From: Legionella gratiana
GTDB taxonomy: Bacteria > Pseudomonadota > Gammaproteobacteria > Legionellales > Legionellaceae
Length of the DNA: 64,000 nt
Direction: 5' to 3'
NCBI RefSeq assembly: GCF_001467695.1
Contig: NZ_LNYE01000005.1
Coordinates: 1-64,000 of the forward strand
Below are positions 53,914 to 64,000 of the stretch, in pieces; position 1 is the stretch's first letter, and each line of letters starts with the position of its first letter. The position numbers were made by a program, and so were the translations under genes. The notes under the pieces are model-generated. The model was not told the origin of the DNA, did not search any database, and worked only from the letters and a program-made list of their open reading frames with translations.

Positions 53914-55369
53914 TTATACTTTTCCTATTCTTCCTTGCATAATGTGCTTTTAGTAATGGAGGAGCCATAAAAGTAGTTACCATAACCATTAAAACAATAG
54001 CAGAAAATAAATCATCTGAAATAACACCTAAAGTACGTCCAATTGATGCAAAAACCAAACCTACTTCACCGCGAGGCAACATGCCAATGCCAATAAGCAA
54101 GCGGTCATCCTTGGCACGTGAACCAAAGCCACTCAGTAATTTGCCAATCACCGCTGCGAATATCAGACCACTTGCCAAAACCACTACATTCCAGTGATAA
54201 AAACATTCCAATTTAACCTGAATACCAATCACAACAAAAAACATGGGTGCTAAAATTGATTCTAATGGTGACAACAAATGATAAATGCTGCGATTTTCCT
54301 GTCCACCCCGGGAAAGGCCATCAAAATAATCATCATGAAGGATTATTCCCGCCGTAAATGCGCCAATAATCGTTGCAAGCTGAATCACTGAGGCGAGCCA
54401 GGAAAGCGTCATAATAAACATAAAAGAAATAAATAATTTTGCTTCCCAGGGCTCAAGAAAACGAAAAAAATGAATCGCCTTACGTAAGACAATGGGACCT
54501 AAGAACAAAGTACCTGAAAAAAATAACAGTGCACTTACAATAATACGTACAATAACAGTTAGATCTACAGCACCACTAATCACTAATGAGCTAACTACAG
54601 CCAATATAATTAAGCCCAATACATCATCCAACATTGCCGCACCTAAAATTGTTCTTGCTTCTCGAGTTCGTAACTTCTTCATTTCAGCAAGTACCCGAGC
54701 AGTAATGCCAATACTGGTTGCACTTAGAGTAGCAGCAATAAATAAATTAGCTTGATATGAATCATTTGGCAGCAGCATATAGACAATACCAAATCCTAAG
54801 AGCATAGGAGCAATAACACCTATTAATGCAACAAAAACTGAATCACGTCCCGTGTGTTTCATGTCTTCAACAGAGCTTTCAAGACCAACCATAAATAAAA
54901 GAAAAATAACCCCATAGCGTGAAAAAATATCCACTATATAAGCAATTTTAAGAAAATCAGCTCCATGAGGTCCACTTAAAGCAGTAATAACTTCTTGTGC
55001 ATAATTTGCATTTGTAATCGTTGCAGTCACCGCTTGGTTTATAGGAACTCCTTTAAGTATTTCTCTAACAACATCAAAAGTTGCTGATCCTTCTCGCAGT
55101 AAAACAGCTAATGGAAACCCGTAGTAATAAAATAAATTACCAATTAACATCCCCACGAGCAATTCACCAAGAACGCTTGGTTGTTTTAAACGTCTTGCTG
55201 TATAACGACCAATAATTGCAAAGAAAAAAATAGTAGTTACTGCAAGCAAAACAAACGCGATCGGATCGGCGTGATCTGATTCAGCAGATGCAAATGAATA
55301 TAAAGGATATATTCCCGCTAAAAAAAACCACCATTTTAAACGCTGCATTATTTGTTCTATAGCCCGCAT
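53906..55369 (-). CDS. CPA2-type cation:proton antiporter
   Basis: The ~487-residue membrane protein has a possible signal-like first segment and 11-13 TM helices. Family landmarks include LKQPSVLGELLVGMLIGN (TM2 region), ATLSATSIGITARVLAEM, LGAAMLDDVLGLIILAVV (the double-Asp ion site) and GMLPRGEVGLVFASIGRTLG. These match KefB/NhaS-like Na+(K+)/H+ antiporters. No C-terminal RCK/TrkA-N domain is present. I start at ATG 55369 because the longer frame opens with TTG. It is the first gene of the nadC operon. Confidence 0.9.
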   Translation of the reverse strand: MRAIEQIMQRLKWWFFLAGIYPLYSFASAESDHADPIAFVLLAVTTIFFFAIIGRYTARRLKQPSVLGELLVGMLIGNLFYYYGFPLAVLLREGSATFDVVREILKGVPINQAVTATITNANYAQEVITALSGPHGADFLKIAYIVDIFSRYGVIFLLFMVGLESSVEDMKHTGRDSVFVALIGVIAPMLLGFGIVYMLLPNDSYQANLFIAATLSATSIGITARVLAEMKKLRTREARTILGAAMLDDVLGLIILAVVSSLVISGAVDLTVIVRIIVSALLFFSGTLFLGPIVLRKAIHFFRFLEPWEAKLFISFMFIMTLSWLASVIQLATIIGAFTAGIILHDDYFDGLSRGGQENRSIYHLLSPLESILAPMFFVVIGIQVKLECFYHWNVVVLASGLIFAAVIGKLLSGFGSRAKDDRLLIGIGMLPRGEVGLVFASIGRTLGVISDDLFSAIVLMVMVTTFMAPPLLKAHYARKNRKSINE

Positions 55370-55535
55370 CAATATCCCACTTCATTGGACTTCTTCGGAA
55401 ATCCTTCTCTTACTAGCACGATTCTCATTTCCGTAGAAGCCTATTTTTCTAATAACTTAAGTCACATTTTTGATAAACGGATGCAAATTTAAACGATACA
55501 TGTTTTCGTTTTTTGCAACCTAAATCACGGCATAA

Positions 55536-57914
55536 TTATTGCTTCGCCAAAAATAGACACGTTTCCAAAACTGAATCGGGATTAAGCGAAACACTTTCTA
55601 TCCCTTCTTTCATTAGCCACTGTGCAAAATCTTGATGATCTGAGGGGCCTTGGCCGCAAATACCAATGTATTTATTCGCTTTTTTGCATGCGCTAATGGC
55701 CATATGCAATAATGCCTTAACAGCTTCATTACGCTCATCAAATTGAGAAGCAATGAGACCCGAATCTCTATCTAAGCCTAAAGTCAATTGAGTTAAATCG
55801 TTAGAACCAATGGAAAAACCATCAAAATACTCTAAAAACTCTTTTGCTAACAAAGCATTAGAAGGCAATTCACACATCATGATGACACGCAAATCATGTT
55901 TGCCACGCTCAAGTCCATGTTGTTTCAAAACTTGAATGACGCTGCTTGCTTCAGACACAGTCCTTACAAAGGGGATCATTACTTCCACATTGGTGAATCC
56001 CATTTTTTCACGAACACGTCGTACTGCTTGACATTCCAAAGCAAAGCAATCCGCAAATAATTCAGAAACATAGCGTGATGCTCCCCTAAAACCCAGCATT
56101 GGATTTTCTTCATCAGGTTCATACAAGTTACCGCCTACAAGATTGGCATATTCATTTGATTTAAAATCAGACAAACGCACAATAACTGGTTTGGGATAAA
56201 AAGCCGCAGCAATTGTTGCAATACCTTCTTTCAAGCGCTCAATGTAATATTCAACAGGCGAATCATAAGCTGCTGTTTTTTCCATAATAAATTGTTTTAA
56301 TTCTTTGTCCTCTAAGGAATTAAAATCCAGCAATGCTCGTGGATGTATGCCAATCGTATTAGAAATTAAAAACTCAAGACGAGCCAAACCTACCCCTGAA
56401 TTAGGAATAGATTGAAAAGTAAATGCTCGTTCAGGGTTCCCTACATTGAGCATGACTTTCATCGGTAATTCAGGCATAGCTTCTACATCAAGATGTACTT
56501 GTTCGAAAGGTAATAAACCCGCATAAACATAACCATTATCCCCTTCGGCACAACTGACAGTCACTTCATCACCATCACCTATGGTTTTCGTTGCATTACC
56601 ACACCCTACTACTGCAGGAATACCTAACTCACGAGCGATAATCGCTGCATGACATGTCCTCCCACCACGATTGGTCACAATCGCTGAAGCACGCTTCATT
56701 ACAGGCTCCCAATCGGGATCTGTCATATCTGAAACTAAGACATCACCCGGTTGCACCCTATCCATTTCACTTACATCAGTAATAATTCGGGCCTTACCTT
56801 GACCAATTTTTTGGCCTATACTACGACCCTCAGCTAATATTTCACTTTTCCCTTGTAACGTATAACGTTCTAATATTTGCTTGTTATCACGACTTTTTAC
56901 TGTTTCGGGACGGGCTTGTAGTATATATAATTGACCATTTAAACCATCTTTTGCCCATTCGATATCCATTGGTCGGCCATAATGTTTCTCAATAATCATG
57001 GCTTGACGGGCTAAACTTTCTACTTCAGCAGGAGTTAAAGAAAATAACAAACGTTCTTTGGGCTCTACTTCTACAGTTTTAACTCGTTGTTTCTTACTGG
57101 GATCATCACAATACACCATCTTCAACGATTTACTACCTAGATTTCTGCGAATAATAGAAGGTCTTCCTGCTTGAATACCGGGTTTATGCACATAATATTC
57201 ATCAGGATTGACCGCCCCTTGTACAATCATCTCTCCCAAACCATAAGAAGAAGTAATGAATACCACTTGATCAAAGCCAGATTCAGTATCCATAGTAAAC
57301 ATAACACCACTTACTGCTAAATCACTACGAATCATCTGTTGAATCCCTGCTGATAAAGCCACATCATGGTGTGCAAACTGATGGTGGGTACGATAAGCAA
57401 TCGCTCTATCATTAAATAGTGACGCAAAAACATGTTTAATCGATAGCAGAACAGATTCAATTCCTTTAACGTTCAAAAATGTTTCTTGTTGGCCTGCAAA
57501 TGATGCATCAGGTAAATCTTCAGCCGTTGCTGATGAACGAACAGCAACACTAAAATTATCATGACCTATAGACTGAGATAATTGTTCATATGCGGTGCGC
57601 ACGGCATTTTCAAACTCAGAAGTAAAAGGAGCATTGATGATCATCTCTCTAATTTCTTTACCAACAATAGCTAATTGCAGCACATCATCAGTATTTAATA
57701 CTTCTAATTTTGTATAAATTTTTTTATCTAAATTATCTTGCGCTAGGAACTCTCTAAATGAATCTGCAGTGGTTGCAAAACCACCAGGAACAGCAACTCC
57801 AGTAGAAGATAAATGACTAATCATTTCTCCAAGAGAAGCATTTTTCCCACCAACCTGATCTAGGTCACGCATGCTAAGATGTGCTAAATCAATAATATGT
57901 TGTTTGATCGCCAT
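55536..57914 (-). CDS. ppsA: Phosphoenolpyruvate synthase
   Basis: PpsA makes PEP from pyruvate and ATP for gluconeogenesis. The 792-residue protein is full length: N-terminal ATP-grasp domain ([34 protein letters not shown]), central phosphohistidine domain with catalytic His in [20 protein letters not shown], and C-terminal PEP-binding TIM barrel ([48 protein letters not shown]). I start at ATG 57914, with GGGGTGG just upstream. Amino-acid-using intracellular bacteria depend on this step. Confidence 0.95.
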   Translation of the reverse strand: MAIKQHIIDLAHLSMRDLDQVGGKNASLGEMISHLSSTGVAVPGGFATTADSFREFLAQDNLDKKIYTKLEVLNTDDVLQLAIVGKEIREMIINAPFTSEFENAVRTAYEQLSQSIGHDNFSVAVRSSATAEDLPDASFAGQQETFLNVKGIESVLLSIKHVFASLFNDRAIAYRTHHQFAHHDVALSAGIQQMIRSDLAVSGVMFTMDTESGFDQVVFITSSYGLGEMIVQGAVNPDEYYVHKPGIQAGRPSIIRRNLGSKSLKMVYCDDPSKKQRVKTVEVEPKERLLFSLTPAEVESLARQAMIIEKHYGRPMDIEWAKDGLNGQLYILQARPETVKSRDNKQILERYTLQGKSEILAEGRSIGQKIGQGKARIITDVSEMDRVQPGDVLVSDMTDPDWEPVMKRASAIVTNRGGRTCHAAIIARELGIPAVVGCGNATKTIGDGDEVTVSCAEGDNGYVYAGLLPFEQVHLDVEAMPELPMKVMLNVGNPERAFTFQSIPNSGVGLARLEFLISNTIGIHPRALLDFNSLEDKELKQFIMEKTAAYDSPVEYYIERLKEGIATIAAAFYPKPVIVRLSDFKSNEYANLVGGNLYEPDEENPMLGFRGASRYVSELFADCFALECQAVRRVREKMGFTNVEVMIPFVRTVSEASSVIQVLKQHGLERGKHDLRVIMMCELPSNALLAKEFLEYFDGFSIGSNDLTQLTLGLDRDSGLIASQFDERNEAVKALLHMAISACKKANKYIGICGQGPSDHQDFAQWLMKEGIESVSLNPDSVLETCLFLAKQ

Positions 57915-58219
57915 AACCACCCCAAGTCCATAAATAATGATAGTTATTCTACTGAAAATGTGCGGCTATGGGAATGAGAAACTTTACTTGGTAAATTCGT
58001 CCATGTATTTCTTAGGATCCTCGTAGCACTTCCTTATACTTTGCAGTGGGTTATCCTATTGAGATCAAGTGCCTCTAAAGAATAAAAGCTTCATAGTTTG
58101 ATTTAAATTTAATCAAATAGATTGAACAAGATCCATAAACTGTAGAAAATTTCTTACTTTAATTCACATCTGGGCTCGCATCTAATATTATATGCGCTTT
58201 ACCAATAGGGCTTGCAGTT
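57915..58219. other. Divergent promoter region between ppsA and purB
   Basis: This ~305-bp gap between divergent genes should contain both promoters. AGGG lies 9 bases before the purB ATG. I see no riboswitch-like structure, no clear PurR-type operator and no short gene. Confidence 0.4.
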
Positions 58220-59590
58220 ATGACTCTTACTCCTTTAAATGCCATCTCACCTATAGATGGGCGATACATGAATAAAACTAGGGCTTTGAGTCCTTATTTT
58301 AGTGAATTTGCTCTAATTTACTATCGTTTAACAGTGGAAATCCGTTGGATTGAATCTTTAGCAGCAAATGATGCCATTTCTGAAGTCCCTCAATTGGATA
58401 AAGAGGCAAAAGATTTTCTCAATGATATCATTTTCAATTTTAACGAAAATGAAGCCCTCAAAATTAAAGAATTTGAAAAACAAACAAACCATGATGTTAA
58501 AGCAATAGAATATTACTTAAAAGATAAGTTCCAGAAGAATAATTGTCTGAAAGCGATTACCGCATTTATTCATTTTGCCTGTACTTCGGAAGATATAAAT
58601 AACCTGGCTTATGCTTTAATGGTAAAACAAGCAGTCGCTCAAGTAATTCAACCTACTCTTGCTGAAATAATGGGAGGAATTACACTGCTTGGGAAACAAC
58701 ATGCGGATGTAGCGATGTTGTCAAGAACTCATGGTCAGCCAGCGACTCCAACAACCATGGGCAAAGAGTTAGTCAATTTTGTTGCTCGACTCAAAAGACC
58801 GCAACAACAATTAGCTGAAGTACTAATTCCAGGTAAATTTAATGGTGCAGTAGGCAATTATAATGCCCATGTAGTAGCTTATCCCGAAGTAGATTGGCGC
58901 AAACACTGTGCAAACTTTGTCACCTCTTTAGGATTATCTTTTAATGCATACACCACTCAAATTGAGCCTCATGATGGTTTAGCAGAAGTATCACAAATTA
59001 TGGTACGCATTAATAATATTTTGCTGGATTATACGCAGGATATATGGAGTTACATTTCTTTGGGCTATTTTAAGCAAAAAACAGTCGCAGAAGAAGTTGG
59101 TTCTTCAACCATGCCGCATAAAGTTAATCCAATTGATTTTGAAAATGCGGAAGGAAATCTAGGGATGGCTAATGCGCTGTTCATTCATTTTGCCAATAAA
59201 CTCACTCAATCACGGTTGCAACGTGATTTGTCAGACTCTACTGTATTGCGCAACATCGGTATGGCCTTTTCTTATAGCCTAATCGCCTATCTTGCTTTAG
59301 CTAAAGGTAATGATAAATTAAAAATCAACGAACGTGCCTTGCAAGAGGATTTAAAATCCAACTGGGAAGTCTTAGCGGAGGCAGTTCAAACAATGATGCG
59401 TCGTTATAATGTGCCTGATGCGTACGAACAATTAAAAGCTTTAACACGTGGCCAAGGCATTGACGAAGAAAGTCTCAAAAAATTCATTAAAGAACTTTCT
59501 ATTCCTGAACAAGCTAAAGAGCAACTCACCAAACTTACACCAGGAAGTTATACTGGATTAGCAACCCAGCTTGTAAAGGCTTTTCTATGA
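58220..59590 (+). CDS. purB: Adenylosuccinate lyase
   Basis: PurB cleaves fumarate from SAICAR and from adenylosuccinate in purine synthesis. The 456-residue protein starts ISPIDGRYMNKTRALSPYFS, has the TSEDINNLAYALM and SRTHGQPATPTTMGKELVNF segments, and the fumarase-superfamily signature GSSTMPHKVNPIDFENAEGN. All are complete. Its stop overlaps the nadB start by four bases (ATGA), coupling purine and NAD synthesis genes in one transcript. Confidence 0.96.
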   Translation: MTLTPLNAISPIDGRYMNKTRALSPYFSEFALIYYRLTVEIRWIESLAANDAISEVPQLDKEAKDFLNDIIFNFNENEALKIKEFEKQTNHDVKAIEYYLKDKFQKNNCLKAITAFIHFACTSEDINNLAYALMVKQAVAQVIQPTLAEIMGGITLLGKQHADVAMLSRTHGQPATPTTMGKELVNFVARLKRPQQQLAEVLIPGKFNGAVGNYNAHVVAYPEVDWRKHCANFVTSLGLSFNAYTTQIEPHDGLAEVSQIMVRINNILLDYTQDIWSYISLGYFKQKTVAEEVGSSTMPHKVNPIDFENAEGNLGMANALFIHFANKLTQSRLQRDLSDSTVLRNIGMAFSYSLIAYLALAKGNDKLKINERALQEDLKSNWEVLAEAVQTMMRRYNVPDAYEQLKALTRGQGIDEESLKKFIKELSIPEQAKEQLTKLTPGSYTGLATQLVKAFL

Positions 59591-61236
59591 GTGATACTCT
59601 ATCACAACAAGGACAAACCTATGAGTTTGATGTTCTTGTTATCGGCACAGGGTTGGCAGGATTACAATACTGCCTTCAACTCATAAGCCTACAACCACGT
59701 TTGAACATTGCTTTAATCAGTAAAGCAGATGCCATTGAATGCAATAGCCGTTATGCTCAAGGTGGAATTGCTGCTGTTTTTTCGGCAGAGGACTCCCTAG
59801 AATCCCATATCTCAGATACATTGATTGCTGGTGATGGTTTATGTTACCTGCCTGCTGTAGAATTCATCATTCGCCAAGGCCCTGAAACCATAAAGCAACT
59901 GAATCAATATAATGTCCATTTTAAACAAGACAACAAAGGACATTTTCATTTGGCACAAGAAGGCGGACATTCTCATCGACGCATTTTTAATTGTGGTGAT
60001 CAAACGGGTTTATCAATAACTCAAACAATGAACCAGTTGGCGCGACAACACCAGCAAATTCATTTTTTTGAACATCATGTAGCAGTAAATCTTATTACTC
60101 ATTATCACCCTCATCGCACGGATATTCAAAGTGAAGTCTTAGGGGCATATATTTTAGATTGCTCAGCAAATCGTATACATACCTTCTTAGCGAACTGCGT
60201 CATCTTAGCCACTGGCGGTGCAGGTAAGACATACCGATATACAACAAACCCTATGGTCGCTACTGGAGATGGAGTTGCCATGGCTTATAGAGCTGGTGCA
60301 CGTATTGGTAATATGGAATTCTATCAATTTCACCCGACTCTATTACACCATCACTCTTTAAATAATTTCCTTATTTCTGAAGCAGTAAGAGGGGAAGGAG
60401 CTTTACTTAAAAATGCCGAAACAGGTGACCGTTTTATGAAAGACTATGCACCTGAACAAATGGAGCTTGCGACCCGTGATATCGTTGCTCGTGCTATTTT
60501 TAGTGAAATTGAGCGCAGTCAAATAGGATATGTCTATCTCGACATTACCCATCAATCAAGAGAATTTCTAAAAAAGCGCTTTCCACAAATTTATAGCACT
60601 TTATTATCCATAGGCATCGATATGAGCCAGGATATGATCCCTGTTGTTCCAGCTGCACATTATCAATGCGGTGGAATACTGACAGATATTGATGGCCGTA
60701 CTGATTTAAAAAGACTTTATGCAATTGGAGAAGTCGCTTTTACTGGTTTACATGGTGCCAACCGTCTAGCAAGTAACTCCTTGCTAGAGGCTTTAGTTAT
60801 GGGCTCCAATGCAGCTCGCTGTACATTAAAAGATATTTCTAACCCATGGAACTATACTGATCCTATTCCAAACTGGAGCGCTCCCAGTGAGGTTAATGCC
60901 CGACGTGCAAGTCAAATTAATGCGCAATGGCGTGGTTTACGAGGAGAAATGACATCATATGCAGGTATCGTACGAACGGAAGCAGGTCTTGAAGATCTAC
61001 TACAATTAATAATGAAGCGAAAAAAAATAATTGAAGAATATTACTGGAAACATTGCATTACCCGTGACTTTATTGAACTTAGAAATATTATTCTCAACGC
61101 AGAGCTTATTGTAAGAGCCGCTTTGGCAAGACGAGAATCACGTGGTGGTCATTTCCGTGAAGATTATCCTAATAAAAATATCAGGGCGAAAGAAAGTATT
61201 GCCAAACTGGGATTAATGGATATTACACTTGAATAG
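59587..61236 (+). CDS. nadB: L-aspartate oxidase
   Basis: This flavoenzyme oxidises L-aspartate to iminoaspartate, the first step of de novo NAD synthesis. Seen are the FAD dinucleotide site VLVIGTGLAGLQYCLQL, SRYAQGGIAAVF, EGGHSHRRIFNCGDQTG, MEFYQFHPTLL, EAVRGEGALLKN and the second FAD contact LHGANRLASNSLLEALVMG. A C-terminal helical domain ends with the typical ESRGGHFREDYP. At 549 aa the length is normal. It is coupled to purB and followed by nadA after 50 bp. Confidence 0.96.
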   Translation: MSDTLSQQGQTYEFDVLVIGTGLAGLQYCLQLISLQPRLNIALISKADAIECNSRYAQGGIAAVFSAEDSLESHISDTLIAGDGLCYLPAVEFIIRQGPETIKQLNQYNVHFKQDNKGHFHLAQEGGHSHRRIFNCGDQTGLSITQTMNQLARQHQQIHFFEHHVAVNLITHYHPHRTDIQSEVLGAYILDCSANRIHTFLANCVILATGGAGKTYRYTTNPMVATGDGVAMAYRAGARIGNMEFYQFHPTLLHHHSLNNFLISEAVRGEGALLKNAETGDRFMKDYAPEQMELATRDIVARAIFSEIERSQIGYVYLDITHQSREFLKKRFPQIYSTLLSIGIDMSQDMIPVVPAAHYQCGGILTDIDGRTDLKRLYAIGEVAFTGLHGANRLASNSLLEALVMGSNAARCTLKDISNPWNYTDPIPNWSAPSEVNARRASQINAQWRGLRGEMTSYAGIVRTEAGLEDLLQLIMKRKKIIEEYYWKHCITRDFIELRNIILNAELIVRAALARRESRGGHFREDYPNKNIRAKESIAKLGLMDITLE

Positions 61237-61286
61237 AATAAGACTTGTCGCTTAAAACTATAGTGAAATGATTTGAGGCCAAATAA

Positions 61287-62630
61287 ATGTTTAAAAATTC
61301 CACCATTTATACCCCTGAAACCACTTTAATGCAGATTAGAAATGATATGAGTATTTGCCAAAGTGATTACCCAATAGATTGGTATCAGGAAGACTTTATA
61401 CCTTATGCTCAAGAATACCAAGCTCTACCTGATCGTAAACTTACTACGATCTTAGCATGGATGACTCCTTATCTTAAAAAAGCACAAGATCACTTTGGTG
61501 AGCGCTTATTACTTTTAGCTCATTATTATATGGGAGGAGAAATTGTTCGTTTAGTAGAGCAATTTGGAGGACTCATTGGTGATTCCTATCAGTTAGCCTT
61601 AATGGCTGCAGAACATCCAGAAAAATCAATTATTATTGAATCAGCAGTTCATTTTATGGCTGAGTCAATTAGCATCTTGGCTCATAAAAATCAACAGGTG
61701 TACATCACTAATCCTAAATCAGGTTGTACCATGGAAATGCTAGCCAAAGATTTCATGGTTGAACCCGCCTTTCTTGATTTAAACGAGCGTTATGGCGCCG
61801 AACATATTTTACCTGTTTGTTATATGAATACTTCGGGTCGCGTCAAAGCAATGACTGGAGCTCAAGGTGGGGCTGTTTGTACCAGCTCTAATGTGAAAAA
61901 AATATTTCAATGGGCGCAAAAACAAAATAAAAAGATACTTTTCATTCCCGATCAACATATGGGAGAAAATGTAGCCTATTGGTTGGGAATAAAAAATCTT
62001 GCTTACTGGCCAGGTGGAACCGCAGGAGCCCAATATTCACTGGTAAATCAAGACAAGCAAACATTAAAGCAATTTGATGATGCCCAGCTTATTCTGTTTT
62101 CCAGTCAATGTGCCGTGCACACACATTATCAACCTGAAATGTGTGAGTATTGGCATGAACAAGGATACACAACCATTGTTCATCCTGAATGCCGCAACTC
62201 AGTCATCAAAATTGCCCAACATTCAGGTTCTACAGCATTTATTTGGGATTATGTAGTCCATGATCGTGCGAAAACCAAACGTTATGCAATAGGTACTGAA
62301 AACCATATGGTGGAGAATCTGAAACAATATTGTAAAGATTTAGAAATAGACGTGGTCAATTTAGCACAAGCACCTAAAAAAGAACATGAAAAAGGCATAG
62401 GCTGTGGTTGTGCCACCATGTCACGTAATGATCCTCCTCATTTAGTTGCTCTCGTTGATTTACTAAGACAAGGTAAAATGATGTCTTATAATGAAGTTAA
62501 AGCAGGTGATGTTGTCAATGAATTCACCGGTAGCAGAAACAGATTATCGGAACAGGAGCAACAATGGGTTATAGATAATGCTAAAAAATCATTGCAAATG
62601 ATGATTAATATTACAGAGGATCGAATTTAA
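61287..62630 (+). CDS. nadA: Quinolinate synthase
   Basis: NadA condenses iminoaspartate with dihydroxyacetone phosphate to quinolinate using a [4Fe-4S] cluster. Motifs are LLLAHYYMGGEIVRLV, GGLIGDSYQLALMAAEH, the cluster cysteines in PKSGCTMEM, HPECRNSV and GCGCATM, plus VCTSSNVKKI and FIPDQHMGENVAYWLG. The protein is 447 aa, longer than the ~350 aa of the E. coli enzyme, mainly by a ~60-residue N-terminal extension and a longer end. NadB feeds it directly, and the genes are adjacent. Confidence 0.93.
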   Translation: MFKNSTIYTPETTLMQIRNDMSICQSDYPIDWYQEDFIPYAQEYQALPDRKLTTILAWMTPYLKKAQDHFGERLLLLAHYYMGGEIVRLVEQFGGLIGDSYQLALMAAEHPEKSIIIESAVHFMAESISILAHKNQQVYITNPKSGCTMEMLAKDFMVEPAFLDLNERYGAEHILPVCYMNTSGRVKAMTGAQGGAVCTSSNVKKIFQWAQKQNKKILFIPDQHMGENVAYWLGIKNLAYWPGGTAGAQYSLVNQDKQTLKQFDDAQLILFSSQCAVHTHYQPEMCEYWHEQGYTTIVHPECRNSVIKIAQHSGSTAFIWDYVVHDRAKTKRYAIGTENHMVENLKQYCKDLEIDVVNLAQAPKKEHEKGIGCGCATMSRNDPPHLVALVDLLRQGKMMSYNEVKAGDVVNEFTGSRNRLSEQEQQWVIDNAKKSLQMMINITEDRI

Positions 62631-62673
62631 TAGAATAACCTAAGGATTGCGTACTTTAATTTCATTATGCTTC

Positions 62674-62706
62674 ATGCCCCGATTGAGTATCCTCCATAAG
62701 GGGCAT
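62674..62706 (+). terminator. Hairpin after nadA
   Basis: ATGCCCC (62674-62680) pairs with GGGGCAT (62700-62706) across a 19-nt loop, 44 bases after the nadA stop. Only a weak T tract follows, so it may end transcription from both sides. Confidence 0.45.
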
Positions 62707-62725
62707 TCACTGACATCACAAGTTT

Positions 62726-63097
62726 TTATGCCCCATAAAACTGGCACTGTTCCAAACCTTGAGCACATACAAACCCACCTAAAGTTTTTATCCAATTATA
62801 GTCAAGCCGAGATGGAATTTTAGTTAAAGTTGGCCACCAGATTGAATAGTCTCCTACCGAGTTTTTATAAGTACACACTACTCCTCGACCGTATCCAGCA
62901 ACTAAAATGTTTGCACGAACAAAGTGGGTATTTTCATCACCCTGGGGACGACGAGGAGAAACCGGATTAACTACCCAAGGATCTGGTGGAATGCCCCACT
63001 TTAGAGAAGAAGTCATTGGATCGGGGCAATTTGTAGTATAAGCTACACCGAATTGCGTAAGCAAAAAACCTAAAATTAAAAGTTGATATTTATTCAT
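62726..63097 (-). CDS. Small exported protein, DUF3757-like
   Basis: Signal peptide NKYQLLILGFLLTQFGVAY is followed by a ~100-residue mature domain with four cysteines (TNCPDP, VVCTYKN, GFVCAQG, EQCQFYG). The CPDP opening, central tryptophans (KWGIPPDPWVVN) and CTY segment recall the DUF3757 family of small exported proteins; the link is from memory. It is monocistronic and convergent with nadA. Function is unknown. Confidence 0.7.
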   Translation of the reverse strand: MNKYQLLILGFLLTQFGVAYTTNCPDPMTSSLKWGIPPDPWVVNPVSPRRPQGDENTHFVRANILVAGYGRGVVCTYKNSVGDYSIWWPTLTKIPSRLDYNWIKTLGGFVCAQGLEQCQFYGA

Positions 63098-63240
63098 TAA
63101 ATGTCCCTTTAATAGTTCACAAATTTTAAATAATCCTAAACAAAGCAGTTGGGCTCATACTGATAAAGACTAATTTTAGTGCAGTAGACTTTCGTAATAA
63201 AGATCAACAGCTTTTTTTAAGATAATACACTAAAAACCCA

Positions 63241-63268
63241 TTGTTAGAATTTATTTCTTTGCTATAAT
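63241..63268 (+). promoter_or_regulatory. tRNA-Leu promoter
   Basis: TTGTTA (63241-63246) and a consensus TATAAT (63263-63268) are 16 bases apart, and the tRNA starts 13 bases later. Confidence 0.65.
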
Positions 63269-63280
63269 GGCCACTCAAAT

Positions 63281-63367
63281 GCCTGGGTGGCGGAATTGGT
63301 AGACGCGCCGGATTCAAAATCCGGTGGTGGTGACACCGTGTGGGTTCGAGTCCCACCCTAGGTACCA
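63281..63367 (+). tRNA. tRNA-Leu (CAA)
   Basis: An 87-nt type II tRNA with encoded CCA. The acceptor stem GCCTGGG pairs with CCTAGGT (two G-T pairs), the D-arm has TTGGTAGACG, the anticodon stem-loop is CCGGA-TTCAAAA-TCCGG with anticodon CAA, the variable arm is TGGTGGTGACACCG, and the T arm is GTGGG-TTCGAGT-CCCAC. Confidence 0.96.
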
Positions 63368-63600
63368 AAAAGATTGTATTTTGAAAAACAATAATCTCTT
63401 GTCCAAACAATCACCTTAAATCTTCTTTTCACTTTACTCAAAGTCTGGAAAACTTAAGAACATTACTGGCTCATCCCCAAATCCGGGGGCACTAATCAAG
63501 AACACATTACTGAGCTAAGAGGTACAAGAACTTAATGATCAGTTCGCAAAAGACATCAAATTAATGGCCAGTGATGATAAGAAAACCTTCCTCAGATTGT

Positions 63601-63640
63601 AAATAATAAATGGGGCTGGAGCCCAAAACTTCCAGCCCCA
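63601..63640 (-). terminator. Rho-independent terminator after the small exported protein
   Basis: Read on the minus strand, TGGGGCTGGA and TCCAGCCCCA form a perfect 10-bp stem (63611-63640) with a 10-nt loop. TTTATTATTT follows. It lies 11 bases after the stop of the gene at 63652-63891. Confidence 0.8.
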
Positions 63641-63651
63641 TTAATAATAAA

Positions 63652-63891
63652 TTACTCTTTTACTTCACAAGTAATCTTAGTGCAATCACGGCAATTTTTG
63701 GCAGCAAAATCAAATGATTGAGCTGCTGAACCTGGAGTATTTGCCATCTTATCATCTGCAGCTTTATCATCTGCTACATCACTACTGCTAGCATTAGTAG
63801 TGCATACCCATTTAGAGGTTAAATCAGTACTCCCAGCAGCAAAGCCTACAGAAGAGCCTAAAATAAAAAAACATAAAATTAACTTTTTCAT
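63652..63891 (-). CDS. Small exported cysteine-containing protein, 79 aa
   Basis: Signal peptide KKLILCFFILGSSVGFAAGS is followed by ~58 mature residues. They contain four cysteines (SKWVCTT, AAKNCRDCTKITCEV) and an Asp/Ala/Lys-rich linker (SSDVADDKAADDKMANTPGS). The C-terminal N-C-R-D-C-x-x-I-x-C cluster suggests disulfide or metal binding. SD AAGGAG at about 5-6 bases. A strong terminator follows. The family is unknown. Confidence 0.75.
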   Translation of the reverse strand: MKKLILCFFILGSSVGFAAGSTDLTSKWVCTTNASSSDVADDKAADDKMANTPGSAAQSFDFAAKNCRDCTKITCEVKE

Positions 63892-64000
63892 AACGTCTCC
63901 TTGTTCAAATATCCCTTATCAATATTTGGTTTCCTCTAGGAGGTCTTCCTTGATGACTTTGTCAGTTTCATCTGAGTAATTGGAACAATTAAGTGAGAAC

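Noticed and set aside
63204-63410. 68-codon minus-strand ORF (VPRVGLEPTRCHHHRILNPA)
   Set aside because: It is the reverse complement of tRNA-Leu, a well-known spurious annotation.

Overview
The window looks like a chromosomal segment of a Legionella-type gammaproteobacterium, probably not L. pneumophila itself. The base composition is AT-rich by eye. Household genes (fleQ, sohB, dsbD, ppsA, purB, nadA/B/C) sit among genes typical of Legionella accessory regions: ankyrin proteins, a pentatricopeptide-like repeat protein, Sel1 proteins, many small exported proteins and long lineage-specific ORFs that could be Dot/Icm effectors. The genus is inferred from gene content, since no database search was possible.

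Layout. (1) 1-8.7 kb: a partial exported Ig-like (BIG2) protein with exact 270-bp tandem units, an exported 658-aa protein, a CDP-alcohol phosphatidyltransferase coupled to a TVP38/flavoprotein-disulfide-reductase fusion, and a class I glutamine amidotransferase. (2) 8.8-15 kb: two convergent ankyrin-type proteins that share a short C-terminal motif, plus an orphan. (3) 15-24.4 kb: short DsbD, small exported proteins, SohB, FleQ, a cysteine-rich duplicated-domain protein and an ABC exporter. (4) 24.56-35.35 kb: a P4-like integrative element in tRNA-Arg(CCT), bounded by 48-bp perfect direct repeats. It carries integrase, AlpA, Toprim primase and DUF927 ATPase genes. Its cargo is a ClpP-fold serine protease with a 60-aa partner, and a five-gene operon of exported proteins transcribed divergently from an XRE regulator with paired palindromic operators. 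Two operon members have signal peptides broken by single-base frameshifts. (5) 35.4-50.6 kb: lineage-specific and accessory genes, including a GH28 pectinase, MscS, an MFS transporter, Tam, a 34-residue-period PPR-like protein, a large putative effector, and an intergenic region dense in repeats. (6) 50.6-64 kb: an overlapping minus-strand operon (antiporter, nadC, MurG-like, M20 peptidase), ppsA, the plus-strand genes purB-nadB-nadA, and tRNA-Leu(CAA).

Functional links. NadB, NadA and NadC form the complete de novo route from aspartate to nicotinate mononucleotide, although nadC lies in a separate transcription unit. The tRNA-Arg element is the most self-contained accessory system. The strongest candidates for undescribed biology are its protease pair and its frameshifted exported-protein operon.
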